Source: Bradyrhizobium forestalis
GTDB taxonomy: Bacteria; Pseudomonadota; Alphaproteobacteria; Rhizobiales; Xanthobacteraceae
DNA length: 64,000 nt
Reading direction: 5' to 3'
Assembly: GCF_002795245.1 (NCBI RefSeq)
Contig: NZ_PGVG01000023.1
Span: 1-64,000 of the forward strand
Part shown: positions 53,310-61,865 of the stretch, piece after piece
Layout: each line of letters starts with the position of its first letter
Numbering within the stretch: the stretch's first letter is position 1
The notes under the pieces: generated by a model
Databases searched by the model: none
Told to the model about the DNA's origin: nothing
Seen by the model: only the letters and a program-made list of their open reading frames with translations
Program-made: the position numbers and the translations under genes

Positions 53310-54407
53310 ATGAGCGCGCATAATCCGATGCCCCGGTCTGCCTGGATCTTCCCGGCGCTGGCCGTACTGTTGTTCGCAGCCGTCGGCGCGACGGGCTACG
53401 TGTTCACGCTGTCGTTTGGCGGGCTCCTCTTCGCCATCGTCCTTCTGGTTATCCTGTTCGGCACGGTGTTCGCCGCGGTTCACCATGCCGAAGTGATCGC
53501 GGAGCGGGTCGGCGAACCCTATGGCACGCTGGTGCTGACGCTCTCGGTGACCATCATCGAGGTGGCGCTGATCACCACGATCATGCTGGGCGACAAGCCT
53601 GCCCCGGCACTGGCCCGCGACACCGTATTCGCCGTGGTCATGATCGTTTGCAACGGCCTCGTCGGCCTCTGCATCTTCATCGGCGGCCTGCGCTATCGCG
53701 AGCAGGGTTTTCAGCTCTCCGGCGCCAACGTCTATCTCAGCGTGCTGTTCGCGCTCGCGACCATAACGCTGATCCTGCCGAACTACACCACCACCACACC
53801 GGGCCCGGTCTATTCCGCGGTTCAGCTCGGCTTCGTCGACGTCGTCACGCTCGCGCTGTACGGCGTCTTTCTCTACACCCAGACGGTCCTGCACAAGGAT
53901 TACTTCGTTCATGAATGGGCGGAGGGCGAGGGCGGGGAGGTGCACCTGTCGGCGGGGGCGCTCGCACTCACCGTGGCGCTGCTCCTGGTCTCGCTGCTGG
54001 CGGTCGTGCTGCTCGCCAAGAAATTCTCGTTGGTGGTCGATGCCGTCGGCGCCAGGATCGGTGCGCCGCCGGCCTTCGCCGGCCTTCTGGTCGCGCTGCT
54101 GATCCTGATGCCCGAGGGCGTCGCGGCCATCGCGGCGGCCCGCAGGAACGACCTGCAGAAGAGCATCAATCTTGCGCTCGGCTCTTCGCTGGCGACCATT
54201 GGTCTCACGATCCCTGCCGTCGGCGTCGCCACCTACGCGCTCGACAAGGAACTCGAGCTCGGCCTCAGCGCCCAGGGCAGCGTGCTTTTGCTGCTGACCT
54301 TCTTCCTGAGCATGCTGACCTTCGGCACGGGCAGGACCAATGTCCTGTTCGGCCTGGTCCATATGGTGGTATTTGCCGTCTACGTGTTCATGGTTTTCGT
54401 GCCCTAG
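53310..54407 (+). CDS. Calcium/sodium:proton antiporter, ChaA-like
   Basis: 365 residues, about eleven membrane segments. Two cation/Ca2+ exchanger repeats: GEPYGTLVLTLSVTIIEVAL with the key Glu in the first half and LILMPEGVAAIAAARRNDL with Glu in the second. Member of the CaCA superfamily. Located 49 bp after another cation antiporter, so the two may act together in ion or pH stress. Confidence 0.88.
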   Translation: MSAHNPMPRSAWIFPALAVLLFAAVGATGYVFTLSFGGLLFAIVLLVILFGTVFAAVHHAEVIAERVGEPYGTLVLTLSVTIIEVALITTIMLGDKPAPALARDTVFAVVMIVCNGLVGLCIFIGGLRYREQGFQLSGANVYLSVLFALATITLILPNYTTTTPGPVYSAVQLGFVDVVTLALYGVFLYTQTVLHKDYFVHEWAEGEGGEVHLSAGALALTVALLLVSLLAVVLLAKKFSLVVDAVGARIGAPPAFAGLLVALLILMPEGVAAIAAARRNDLQKSINLALGSSLATIGLTIPAVGVATYALDKELELGLSAQGSVLLLLTFFLSMLTFGTGRTNVLFGLVHMVVFAVYVFMVFVP

Positions 54408-54418
54408 GGGGAATTCCA

Positions 54419-54703
54419 ATGCTTGCCGCCAAGTCCGAGATTCAGGTCGACAACGAAGAGGTCCGGGTGACGGAATGGCGGCTTACCCCGGGCAGCGCGA
54501 CCGGCCATCACACCCACGGGATGGACTATGTGATTGTTCCAGTCGTGGCCGGCGAGATGACCATCGTGGCGCCCAATGGCGAGCGGTCCAAGGCGCAGCT
54601 CGCGGCCGGAAAATCCTACTTCCGCAAGGCGGGCGTCCAACATGACGTACTTAACGAAACCTCAACTGAGATCGTGTTCCTTGAGATCGAGCTAAAACCC
54701 TAA
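54419..54703 (+). CDS. Cupin-domain protein
   Basis: 94 residues from ATG 54419 after AGGGGGAAT. Single cupin barrel with the metal motif GHHTHGMDYVIVPVV and the second half GKSYFRKAGVQHDVLNE, providing His and Glu/Asp ligands. Size and motifs match small metal-binding cupins; substrate unknown. Lies 11 bp after the antiporter gene, so likely cotranscribed. Confidence 0.85.
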   Translation: MLAAKSEIQVDNEEVRVTEWRLTPGSATGHHTHGMDYVIVPVVAGEMTIVAPNGERSKAQLAAGKSYFRKAGVQHDVLNETSTEIVFLEIELKP

Positions 54704-54796
54704 GTTGGCGCTATTGTTTGCCATCGATCCGTCGCAGTTGATCCCTCACAATGCCCTAAAGTTCCCGCATCAGATCGCGCGGGGAGTGGCCGAGAA

Positions 54797-55714
54797 ATGC
54801 TGAAATACCTCGCTAAAATCTCGATGGATATTTTCCCCTCGGTGCTCGCGACGATCATCGGGGCCTACATCGTTAATCATTACATCAACGCCAAGCCGGC
54901 GGCCGACACCCCAGCCGCCGTGGTCGCGCCTGCCCAAACTGACGGCAAGCCCACCGATGCCGCCAACCTTCCTGCCCCCGGCGTCAAGGCCAAGGGGATC
55001 TCCGAGAAGAGCGTCACGGACAAGGCTGCGGTCGAGAAGCCTGCCGATCATCAGCCGACGGCCGAGACCAAGGCCGCAGACGTGGCTCCCGCTGAAACCA
55101 GCCCGCGCGGCCGTCCCTCTGCGCGCGACAAGGCCGCGGCCAAGTCCGCCCCGGCTGCCTCTGCTCCCGTGGTTGAGGCCAATTCGGCCTCGACCGCGGC
55201 TTCCCCGGCCGCCACCCCCGACGCCAACGATCTCGCGCGTGCTGCGATCGAGCGTCTGCGCAAGTCACCTGAGGGCAAGGCTGCGGAGGCCAGATCTTCC
55301 GAAACCAGGCCCGCCGAGGTTCGCTCGTCCGATACCAAGCCGGCCGAGAGGCCGGCAGAGCCTGTGGTGCGGGAAGCCGCCCGCACGCCGGAGGCTCCGC
55401 GGGTCGTGAGTGTGGAGCCGACCCCGGTCCGTCCGCTGCCGCCGCCGATCACGGTATCGACGCCCTCATCTGAGGCTTATGGCAATGCTGGCTCCAATCC
55501 GCCCTACACGGCCTCGATCAGCGGCGAGGATCCGAATCGGGTGACGCCGCCGGCGGACATTCCCGTGCCGGTCATCGCGCCACCGCTCGATCTGCGTGCC
55601 GATGCTGGTGCCTCCATGCCGCGGCCGAAGAAGACCAATGTCGCCGACGAGATGCTGTCGGGCATGAAGTCGATGTTCAACGCCGTTCTGCCGAAGAGCG
55701 CCACCCCCGACTAA
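54797..55714 (+). CDS. Single-pass Ala/Pro-rich hypothetical protein
   Basis: 305 residues. One membrane segment at about 9-28 (SMDIFPSVLATIIGAYIVNH), followed by a long low-complexity region of Ala, Pro, Lys, Glu and Ser with a loose ETRPAEVRSSDTKPAE repeat near 170-190. The last 30 residues (KKTNVADEMLSGMKSMFNAV) look ordered. Probably an inner-membrane protein with an extended periplasmic or cytosolic tail, comparable to envelope-spanning proteins. No family recognised. Confidence 0.7.
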   Translation: MLKYLAKISMDIFPSVLATIIGAYIVNHYINAKPAADTPAAVVAPAQTDGKPTDAANLPAPGVKAKGISEKSVTDKAAVEKPADHQPTAETKAADVAPAETSPRGRPSARDKAAAKSAPAASAPVVEANSASTAASPAATPDANDLARAAIERLRKSPEGKAAEARSSETRPAEVRSSDTKPAERPAEPVVREAARTPEAPRVVSVEPTPVRPLPPPITVSTPSSEAYGNAGSNPPYTASISGEDPNRVTPPADIPVPVIAPPLDLRADAGASMPRPKKTNVADEMLSGMKSMFNAVLPKSATPD

Positions 55715-55740
55715 AGCTGCGCCCGCGTTGCGCCAAACCG

Positions 55741-56391
55741 TCAGCCGCCGACGCGGGCGAGGCCGCTGCGGGCGGCGTCATCGCGTGGGCGCAGCGCGAC
55801 GGCCTTGGTGTAGGACGCCGCCGCCTTGGCCCTGTCGCCCAGCCGCTCATAGGCCTGTCCGCGCGTGGTCCAGACCTGGGCATTGTGCGGATCGGCTTCG
55901 GAGGCTTCATCGAGATCGGCTGCGGCCTCCTTGACCTTGCCGAGCGCGAGATGGCTGTTGGCACGGCCGAGCAGCGGCTCGGCCTTTTGCGGGTTGAGCC
56001 CGCTCGCGGCGCTGAAATCGGCGATCGCGAAGTCGTGCTGGTTCTTGCCCTGGTAGATCAGGGCGCGGCCATAAAGTGCCTGCGCATTGTAGGGATCGAG
56101 CCCGACCGCGCGATTGAACTCGTCGAGCGCTGCCGCGGTCTCGCCCGACTTGGCGAGGGACTGGGCCTTTGCGGTGTGGGCTTGGGCTTCGGTGACGTTG
56201 CCGGCGCTCACCGCGCTCTCGGCGGGCGCGGCCGCCTTGGGTGCTTCCGGCGGCTTGTCCTTCTCAGGGAGCAGCGATCCGAGATCGAAGGAGCAGCCGC
56301 AGAGCGCGATCCCCATCACGGCCAGCGCGAGCGGCTGCCGCCAGATTTGGCGTAGCCGCGGCAAGCCACGCTCGGGGAAAGGAGAGGCCAT
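55741..56391 (-). CDS. TPR-repeat lipoprotein
   Basis: 216 residues. Lipobox at residues 28-33 (IALCGCSF) after a basic start, hence an envelope lipoprotein. Four TPR units between 75 and 215 (KSGETAAALDEFNRAVGLDP, GKNQHDFAIADFSAASGLNP, GKVKEAAADLDEASEADP, GDRAKAAASYTKAVALRP). Adapter for protein interaction at the envelope; partner unknown. It converges with the Ala/Pro-rich gene. Confidence 0.88.
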   Translation of the reverse strand: MASPFPERGLPRLRQIWRQPLALAVMGIALCGCSFDLGSLLPEKDKPPEAPKAAAPAESAVSAGNVTEAQAHTAKAQSLAKSGETAAALDEFNRAVGLDPYNAQALYGRALIYQGKNQHDFAIADFSAASGLNPQKAEPLLGRANSHLALGKVKEAAADLDEASEADPHNAQVWTTRGQAYERLGDRAKAAASYTKAVALRPRDDAARSGLARVGG

Positions 56392-56460
56392 CTACGGGTC
56401 GCCCGCGCTGGTGCCGCATCGGTAGTGCCCGTCCCAGAAAGGCACCGCTCACAAACAATA

Positions 56461-56481
56461 ACGCGGGCCAAGGGCCCGCGT
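56461..56481 (-). terminator. Terminator of rpsU (minus strand)
   Basis: ACGCGGGCC (56461-56469), 3-base loop, GGCCCGCGT (56473-56481). Read on the minus strand it is followed by TTATTGTTTG, adequate for termination after rpsU. Confidence 0.6.
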
Positions 56482-56514
56482 CATCGAAAACTGAGGTCTT
56501 ACAGGTTCGGCAAA

Positions 56515-56811
56515 TCAGCGCGGGCCGCGCGGGCCTGCACCGGTGCCGCCACGAGCGCCGCGATCACCGCCCGGGCCGGCGCCGAACACCGGCTTCGGCT
56601 TCATCGGCAGCAGGCCTTCGCGCTGCAGCTTCTTGCGGGCCAGCTTGCGCGCGCGGCGCACGGCTTCGGCCTTTTCGCGGGCCTTCTTCTCGGAGGGCTT
56701 CTCGTAATGACCGCGGAGCTTCATCTCGCGGAAAATTCCCTCGCGCTGCATCTTCTTCTTCAGCGCCTTGAGGGCTTGATCGACATTGTTATCGCGAACG
56801 AGAACCTGCAC
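56515..56811 (-). CDS. rpsU: 30S ribosomal protein S21
   Basis: 98 residues. MQVLVRDNNVDQALKALKKKMQREGIFREMKLRGHYEKPSEKK-type N terminus (residues 1-43) is the conserved S21 core, needed for mRNA start-site binding; the Gly/Arg/Pro tail (after residue 75, GAGPGGDRGARGG) is longer than in E. coli (71 residues) and is low-complexity, common in Bradyrhizobium. ATG at 56811, preceded by a purine-rich AGAGGA. Confidence 0.96.
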   Translation of the reverse strand: MQVLVRDNNVDQALKALKKKMQREGIFREMKLRGHYEKPSEKKAREKAEAVRRARKLARKKLQREGLLPMKPKPVFGAGPGGDRGARGGTGAGPRGPR

Positions 56812-57071
56812 GCGGCATCCTCTTCAGGTGGATCGGATTTGAATTCTGGTAAGTCAAAGGGGATGGCAGAACGCGCAAGCCCTTAACCTTGAGCGCGCGG
56901 ATGTATCAGACAAAACCGGAGATGTCCACCGGCCAAGCGTGTTTTCGGGCCAAGTTCGGCCATTAAATGCGGCGAAAATACCTCCATGCGGCCGCGATTT
57001 GGGCGGTTTGACGCCGGGGACGAGGCCGCGGCCGGAGCTTTGTTCCGGAATCTTTGCAATGAGGGACCACA

Positions 57072-57794
57072 ATGGACATGAAAAAATACGCTGCCGAAGC
57101 CATCGGCACCTTCTGGCTCACATTCGCGGGTTGCGGAAGCGCAGTGATCGCCGCCGGCTTCCCCCAGGTCGGTATCGGCCTCGTCGGCGTCTCCCTCGCC
57201 TTCGGACTGAGCGTGGTCACCATGGCCTATGCGATCGGCCACATCTCGGGCTGCCATCTCAACCCGGCCGTCACGGTCGGTCTCGCCGCCGGCGGCCGTT
57301 TTCCGGCGGGCCAGGTCCTGCCTTACGTGATCGCCCAGGTGGCGGGCGCGATCGTTGCGGCGTGGATCCTCTATGTCATCGCGAGCGGGGCGCCCGGATT
57401 CGATGTCGGCAAGGGCTTTGCTTCCAACGGCTATGACGCGCATTCGCCTGGCCAGTACAGCATGATCGTGTGCTTCCTCACCGAGGTGGTGATGACCATG
57501 ATGTTCCTGTTCATCATCATGGGCGCCACCCATGGCCGCGCCCCCGCGGGCTTCGCACCGCTCGCGATCGGGCTCGCGCTGGTGATGATCCATCTCGTCA
57601 GCATTCCCGTCACCAACACGTCGGTGAACCCGGCGCGCAGCACCGGCCCCGCGCTGTTCGTCGGCGGCTGGGCGCTGTCGCAGCTTTGGCTGTTCTGGGT
57701 TGCGCCGCTGATCGGCGGTGCGCTCGGCGGGGTGATCTATCGCTGGCTCAGCGAGGAGCCCACCGGCGTCGTCGCGGGCGTGAAGACGGCGTAA
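57072..57794 (+). CDS. aqpZ: Aquaporin Z
   Basis: 240 residues with six membrane segments and two NPA boxes, HLNPAVT and SVNPARSTG. Cys before the Arg filter region (GCH), and SVNPARS fit the AqpZ (water-selective) subgroup. Rapid water flow across the inner membrane in osmotic change. Single gene; possible hairpin after the stop. Confidence 0.95.
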   Translation: MDMKKYAAEAIGTFWLTFAGCGSAVIAAGFPQVGIGLVGVSLAFGLSVVTMAYAIGHISGCHLNPAVTVGLAAGGRFPAGQVLPYVIAQVAGAIVAAWILYVIASGAPGFDVGKGFASNGYDAHSPGQYSMIVCFLTEVVMTMMFLFIIMGATHGRAPAGFAPLAIGLALVMIHLVSIPVTNTSVNPARSTGPALFVGGWALSQLWLFWVAPLIGGALGGVIYRWLSEEPTGVVAGVKTA

Positions 57795-57801
57795 CTGCAA
57801 G

Positions 57802-57829
57802 CGGGATTGCAGCCTTTGCTGCGATCCCG
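57802..57829. terminator. Hairpin between convergent aqpZ and purK
   Basis: A 12-bp stem with one G-T wobble (57802-57813 with 57818-57829) and CTTT loop. It overlaps no codon of aqpZ and ends next to the purK stop; little T run, so a weak bidirectional terminator. Confidence 0.45.
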
Positions 57830-58936
57830 TTACGTGTCCCGGGGCGGCCTGACTTCGGTCACGTGGCCCATCTTGCGGCCGGGGCGCGGTGCGCCCTTGC
57901 CGTAGATGTGCACGGTCGCGCCCGGAACGGTCAGCCACTTGTCGTAGTCGTTGATCTCGTCGCCTATCAGGTTGGTCATGGTGACGATCTCGCCGTGGCG
58001 CACGGGCTTGCCGAGCGGCCAGCCGGCAATGGCGCGGATGTGCTGCTCGAACTGCGAGACGGAGGCGCCGTCCAGCGTCCAGTGCCCGGAATTATGCACG
58101 CGCGGGGCGATCTCGTTGACCAGCACCTTCGGTCCGGTGCCGTTGGCAAGCACGAACATCTCCACCGCCAGGACGCCGACATAGTCGAGCGCAGTCGCAA
58201 TCTTGCTCGCGACGTTGCGCGCCTCGTCCGCGAGCGAGTCGGGGATCGGCGCGGGCGCACGCGACACTTTCAGGATGTGGTCGCGGTGCTCGTTCTCGGT
58301 CACGTCGAAACACTCGACATCGCCTGCGGCCGAACGCGCGGCGATCACCGAGATTTCGCGCTCGAACGGCACGAAGGCCTCCAGGATTGCCGATTTGGTG
58401 GCGAGACTGGTCCACACCTTGGCGATGTCGTCGCCCTCGCGGATGATGGCCTGGCCCTTGCCGTCATAACCGAAGCGGCGGGTCTTCAGCACCGCCGGGA
58501 GGCCGATCCTCAGGATCGCCTCGCGCAGCGTGGAGACGGAGGTAACGTCAGCATAGGGTGCAGTGCCGATGCCGAGCTTCGTCACAAAATCCTTCTCGGC
58601 GAGCCGGTCCTGTGTGGTCTCGAGGATCTTGCGATTGGGTAGCACCGGGCGGCGCGCATCCAGCACCATCGCGGCCGCCGCCGGCACGTTCTCGAATTCG
58701 TAGGTGATGACATCGACGTCGCTCGCGAACAGCTCCAGCGCTTCGACATCGGCATATTCGGCGCAGGTCGCGTTGAGCACGACGTCAAAGGCCGGCGAGT
58801 CCGGATCGGGCGAGAACACCTGGCAGCGCAGGCCGAGCCGCGCCGCGGCCATCGCCAGCATCCGCCCCAATTGCCCGCCGCCGAGGATTCCGATGGTGTC
58901 GCCGGGCTTCAGCTTCACCTGCTTTGCGTCAGTCAC
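57830..58936 (-). CDS. purK: N5-carboxyaminoimidazole ribonucleotide synthase
   Basis: 368 residues of the ATP-grasp family. Start TIGILGGGQLGRMLAMAAARLG, then KTRRFGYDGKGQ and NEIAPRVHNSGHWT, all PurK signatures. Converts AIR, ATP and bicarbonate to N5-CAIR in purine synthesis. The ATG overlaps the purE stop by 4 bp (ATGA), so purE and purK are co-translated in the order purE-purK. Confidence 0.96.
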   Translation of the reverse strand: MTDAKQVKLKPGDTIGILGGGQLGRMLAMAAARLGLRCQVFSPDPDSPAFDVVLNATCAEYADVEALELFASDVDVITYEFENVPAAAAMVLDARRPVLPNRKILETTQDRLAEKDFVTKLGIGTAPYADVTSVSTLREAILRIGLPAVLKTRRFGYDGKGQAIIREGDDIAKVWTSLATKSAILEAFVPFEREISVIAARSAAGDVECFDVTENEHRDHILKVSRAPAPIPDSLADEARNVASKIATALDYVGVLAVEMFVLANGTGPKVLVNEIAPRVHNSGHWTLDGASVSQFEQHIRAIAGWPLGKPVRHGEIVTMTNLIGDEINDYDKWLTVPGATVHIYGKGAPRPGRKMGHVTEVRPPRDT

Positions 58937-59421
58937 GCCTTGTCCTCCGGACGCTCGGCAACCGCGTCGGTCTGCGCCTTGCGCCAGGCGGCGAGGCGAT
59001 CGGACAGGGCCGGGTCGGACAATGCCAGCACGGCGGCAGCCAGCAGCGCGGCGTTGATCGCGCCGGCCTTGCCGATTGCGAGGGTTCCGACCGGGATACC
59101 CGCGGGCATCTGGACGATCGAATAGAGCGAATCGATACCCTTGAGCGTCTTGGATTCGACGGGAACGCCGAATACCGGGAGCTCCGTCAGCGCCGCCGCC
59201 ATGCCGGGCAGATGGGCAGCGCCACCGGCGCCGGCGATGATGACCTTGTAACCCGCGGCCTTGGCGCCCTTGGCGAAAGCAAACAGCCGGTCGGGAGTGC
59301 GGTGGGCCGAGACGACGCGGCTGTCGGCGGCAATCCCGAGCGCGTCAAGCGTGTCGGCGGCATGCCGCATCGTGTCCCAGTCCGACTGGCTTCCCATGAT
59401 GATGGCGATCGGCGCGGTCAT
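58933..59421 (-). CDS. purE: N5-CAIR mutase PurE
   Basis: 162 residues from the ATG at 59419-59421; the frame continues to 59499 without family support. IIMGSQSDWDTMRHAADTLD, SAHRTPDRL with the active His, and AGAGGAAHLPGM are the PurE class I motifs. Converts N5-CAIR to CAIR, the step after PurK. Octamer in the cytosol. First gene of purEK. Confidence 0.97.
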   Translation of the reverse strand: MTAPIAIIMGSQSDWDTMRHAADTLDALGIAADSRVVSAHRTPDRLFAFAKGAKAAGYKVIIAGAGGAAHLPGMAAALTELPVFGVPVESKTLKGIDSLYSIVQMPAGIPVGTLAIGKAGAINAALLAAAVLALSDPALSDRLAAWRKAQTDAVAERPEDKA

Positions 59422-59563
59422 GACGTCAATTGTGCCCGGAAAAACAGAAAGATAGGCCAGATTAACGGTTCCGGCCGGCGGCTCGCAAGGCGGTGGCAAG
59501 GAGAAGGGAATCCACTATCCTGTCTTGGTGAATCCCCGCAAGCCTTCATTGAGCAGGATGCCC

Positions 59564-60289
59564 ATGAAGAAACCAAAAAGGGCTAGCGCTGCCACGGCCA
59601 AGGTTGGCCGAAAGACCAGCACCGGCCGATCCAATGCCGCCCCCAAACGGCTGACCAAGCGTCCGGCGAAGCCGCCGCGGCGCGCCGCGTCGGGCGACGA
59701 TGGAGCCAAGGACAACGTCAGGGCGACGATCCGGGGCTTGCGGGCCAAGCTCAAGGAGGCACAGCGCCGGGTCGCGGAACTGGAAGCTGTGGCCGCCACC
59801 GATTTCCTGCTCGAGATTCCCAACCGGCGCGGCTTCGAGCGCGAGCTCGCGCGCGCCATCGCCTATATGAAGCGCTACCGCGCCAGCGGGGCGCTGATCG
59901 TGCTCGACGTCGATCGGCTGAAGCCGATCAACGATTCCTTCGGCCATGCCGCCGGCGACGAGGTGCTCAAGGCGATTGTCGCCACGTTGACGCGACAGGT
60001 CCGTGCCTCCGACGTGGTCGGCCGGCTCGGGGGGGACGAGTTCGCGCTGCTGCTCTGGAACCTCAGCGAGACCGATGCCAAGGCGAAGGCCGCGGCCTTG
60101 GAGCAGGCGATCGACCAATTGTCCTTCGCTTTCCGCGGCCAGCACGTGACCGCGGGCGCCTCTGCCGGCGTCGCGTTGCTTGGTCCCCACTCCGACGCAG
60201 GCCGCGCCCTGGAGGAGGCCGATGCCGCCATGTACGTGCGCAAGGCGCACCGCCGGCACGAGCCGCGGATCAGGCTGGTCAGCAGCTGA
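59564..60289 (+). CDS. GGDEF-domain diguanylate cyclase, soluble
   Basis: 241 residues from ATG 59564 (CAGGA five bases before; ATG 59558 is an alternative). N terminus to residue 55 is strongly basic (MKKPKRASAATAKVGRKTST), then a coiled coil (RGLRAKLKEAQRRVAELEAV) and the GGDEF domain with GGDEF at 156-160 and an inhibitory RxxD (RASD) five residues before it. All catalytic residues are there, so c-di-GMP synthesis with product inhibition is expected. The basic tail may bind DNA or membrane. Divergent from purEK. Confidence 0.9.
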   Translation: MKKPKRASAATAKVGRKTSTGRSNAAPKRLTKRPAKPPRRAASGDDGAKDNVRATIRGLRAKLKEAQRRVAELEAVAATDFLLEIPNRRGFERELARAIAYMKRYRASGALIVLDVDRLKPINDSFGHAAGDEVLKAIVATLTRQVRASDVVGRLGGDEFALLLWNLSETDAKAKAAALEQAIDQLSFAFRGQHVTAGASAGVALLGPHSDAGRALEEADAAMYVRKAHRRHEPRIRLVSS

Positions 60290-60291
60290 AT

Positions 60292-60543
60292 TTACAGCGT
60301 CGCCAGATCTTCCGGCACGTTGCCGAATTTGCGCAGCAGCCTGGCATCGCCGAATTCGCCGGTCATGGGATCGCCGCTGCGGCTGAACGCGATCGCGCCG
60401 ATGTGGCCGGTACCGTGCGCCAATATCTCGGCGCGCCGCAACGCGGCCGCCGAGGTCTGGCATTCCTCGGCAGTTCCCGCGACCGGCGAGCCGTCGGCAT
60501 CGATCAAGAAGGGCATTGCAACGTAGTAGGTCACATCCGACAT
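60292..60543 (-). CDS. Small conserved hypothetical protein
   Basis: 83 residues from ATG 60541-60543 (the frame goes on through repeat DNA to 60795). Sequence VTYYVAMPFLIDADGSPVAG, ALRRAEILAHGTGHIGAIAF, SRSGDPMTGEFGDARLLRKF is compact and reads as a real small domain; the order resembles small conserved proteins of Bradyrhizobiaceae, without a named function. It converges with the GGDEF gene 2 bp away. Confidence 0.65.
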   Translation of the reverse strand: MSDVTYYVAMPFLIDADGSPVAGTAEECQTSAAALRRAEILAHGTGHIGAIAFSRSGDPMTGEFGDARLLRKFGNVPEDLATL

Positions 60544-60560
60544 GGCGTTGCTCCAATGGA

Positions 60561-60605
60561 GCATGATCCGGAAAAGTGTGAAGCGGTTTTCCAACAAGAT
60601 CATGC
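60561..60605. repeat. Rhizobiales palindromic repeat (GCATGATC...GATCATGC)
   Basis: 45 bp: GCATGATC and its complement at the ends, inner arms GGAAAA and TTTTCC. This element is widespread between genes in Rhizobiales genomes (family knowledge). It sits directly upstream of the 83-residue gene. Confidence 0.75.
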
Positions 60606-60641
60606 TTAAAAACAAAAGCGCGATCTCATCGCGCTTTGAAC

Positions 60642-60860
60642 TCAGGCGGCGCTGCTCTTGCTCCGCATTTTGCTGCGCGAGGTCTCCGGAATGCAGCCGG
60701 CGGAAATCGCCGCCTGCAATTCCGCCAGCTCGGCTTCCAGATATTCGTTGGCCATGATCAGCGCCTTGATGGTGCTGCGCAGATTGCCGTCGCACATCGC
60801 GATCGCCTGATCGCAGGCCTGTTCATAGTGGCTGTTGTCGAGAAGGGCGGTTGCCGACAT
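60642..60860 (-). CDS. Small conserved hypothetical protein (helical)
   Basis: 72 residues from ATG 60858-60860; the longer frame to 60947 is not used. MSATALLDNSHYEQACDQAI then CDGNLRSTIKALIMANEYLE, AELAELQAAIS: amphipathic helices, two Cys, basic tail with RSKMRSK. No signal peptide. In this family the helices resemble small regulators, but none is recognised. Confidence 0.65.
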   Translation of the reverse strand: MSATALLDNSHYEQACDQAIAMCDGNLRSTIKALIMANEYLEAELAELQAAISAGCIPETSRSKMRSKSSAA

Positions 60861-60988
60861 CTGCGTTGTCCTCGTGTCTTGTGCCTGGGCGTTCTCTGAG
60901 GTGTTGGGGTGCCCGCGAATGTTCCCTTTTTGTTCTGTTTGAGTCAAGCGGATTCATGCGGTGAGCCGCGGCGAACGCCGGCTCACGG

Positions 60989-61195
60989 TCAGGCGATGAT
61001 GTCGGGGGTAATCTGGTCTTCGATGAACGCGATGCGGTCCCGCAACAACAGCTTGCGCTTCTTCAAGCGCTGTAACCGCAATAGGTCGGGGGCGGGCGAT
61101 TGATGCAACGCATCGATCGCCGCATCGAGATCTCGGTGTTCCTGCTGCAACCGGGTGAGCTCGGCTTCGAGCTCACGCTCATTTTCATTGGTCAT
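60989..61195 (-). CDS. YdcH/DUF465 family protein
   Basis: 68 residues from ATG 61193-61195. The DUF465 pattern LEAELTRLQQEHRDLDAAID, then LLRLQRLKKRKLLLRDRIAF with conserved KKRKL block. Two short helices forming a hairpin; function unknown. It is divergent from a second DUF465 gene at 61526. Confidence 0.85.
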   Translation of the reverse strand: MTNENERELEAELTRLQQEHRDLDAAIDALHQSPAPDLLRLQRLKKRKLLLRDRIAFIEDQITPDIIA

Positions 61196-61525
61196 GTCTG
61201 CGGTGGCCGAAAACCGATAGGCGTAAGATCTGGGCTGTGGATGCCCTGTGGAAATTATCGTCCTTGCGCAGCGTGATCGCAAGCGATCTGCGATCCTCGC
61301 TCGCCGATCTCCCGCAACATATTTCTGCGTGGAGCTGCGGCGTTGCGCAGGCGCATTGATATCATGGATTTTTCCCGTGTGGTTCCCCCTAGTCACGCTT
61401 CCTTACATATGAACTTTCAAAAATGACGCTGCGACGACGGATACCCATCGACAGGACGAATCGGTGATGTAGACTTCGCCGTCCGGATCGAATCCTGAGG
61501 TTCAACCCTACCGAGGAGGTTTCGA
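61196..61525. other. Divergent region between two DUF465 genes
   Basis: 330 bp with no gene. The 5' part upstream of 61526 is AT-richer. AGGAGG lies at the end, before the 61526 start. Promoters of both DUF465 genes must be here. Confidence 0.4.
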
Positions 61526-61705
61526 ATGACAATTCAGGCACATCTCGTTGAATTGGAACGGAAGCACAAACTTCTCGAAAACGAATTGCACGAAGCTCTC
61601 GTGCACCTTTCAACAGACGACCTGCAAATTGTTGAGTTGAAGCGCCGGAAGTTGATGGTCAAGGACCAGATCGAGCGTCTGAAGCAAGGCGACACGCTCC
61701 ACTAG
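61526..61705 (+). CDS. YdcH/DUF465 family protein, short
   Basis: 59 residues, from an ATG preceded by a perfect AGGAGG. MTIQAHLVELERKHKLLENE, LHEALVHLSTDDLQIVELKR and RKLMVKDQIERL match the DUF465 hairpin with the KRRKL block. Function unknown. Strong terminator 84 bp behind its stop. Confidence 0.9.
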   Translation: MTIQAHLVELERKHKLLENELHEALVHLSTDDLQIVELKRRKLMVKDQIERLKQGDTLH

Positions 61706-61788
61706 TAAACCCCGTAAAACTGTAGAGTTGATCACATCCTTTCGCGCGGGGGTGAGAGCATTCGTGCCCATCCCTGCTGCAAGGTGGA

Positions 61789-61824
61789 CGCCGCGCAAGA
61801 TGTTTGCGCGGCGCTGGTTTTTTT
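61789..61824 (+). terminator. Intrinsic terminator after the small DUF465 gene
   Basis: CGCCGCGCAA (61789-61798), 5-base loop, TTGCGCGGCG (61804-61813), then T7 at 61818-61824. Confidence 0.85.
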
Positions 61825-61865
61825 GTTCTTGACGCGAACCGGTATCCACTCCGCTCGAGAACTCT

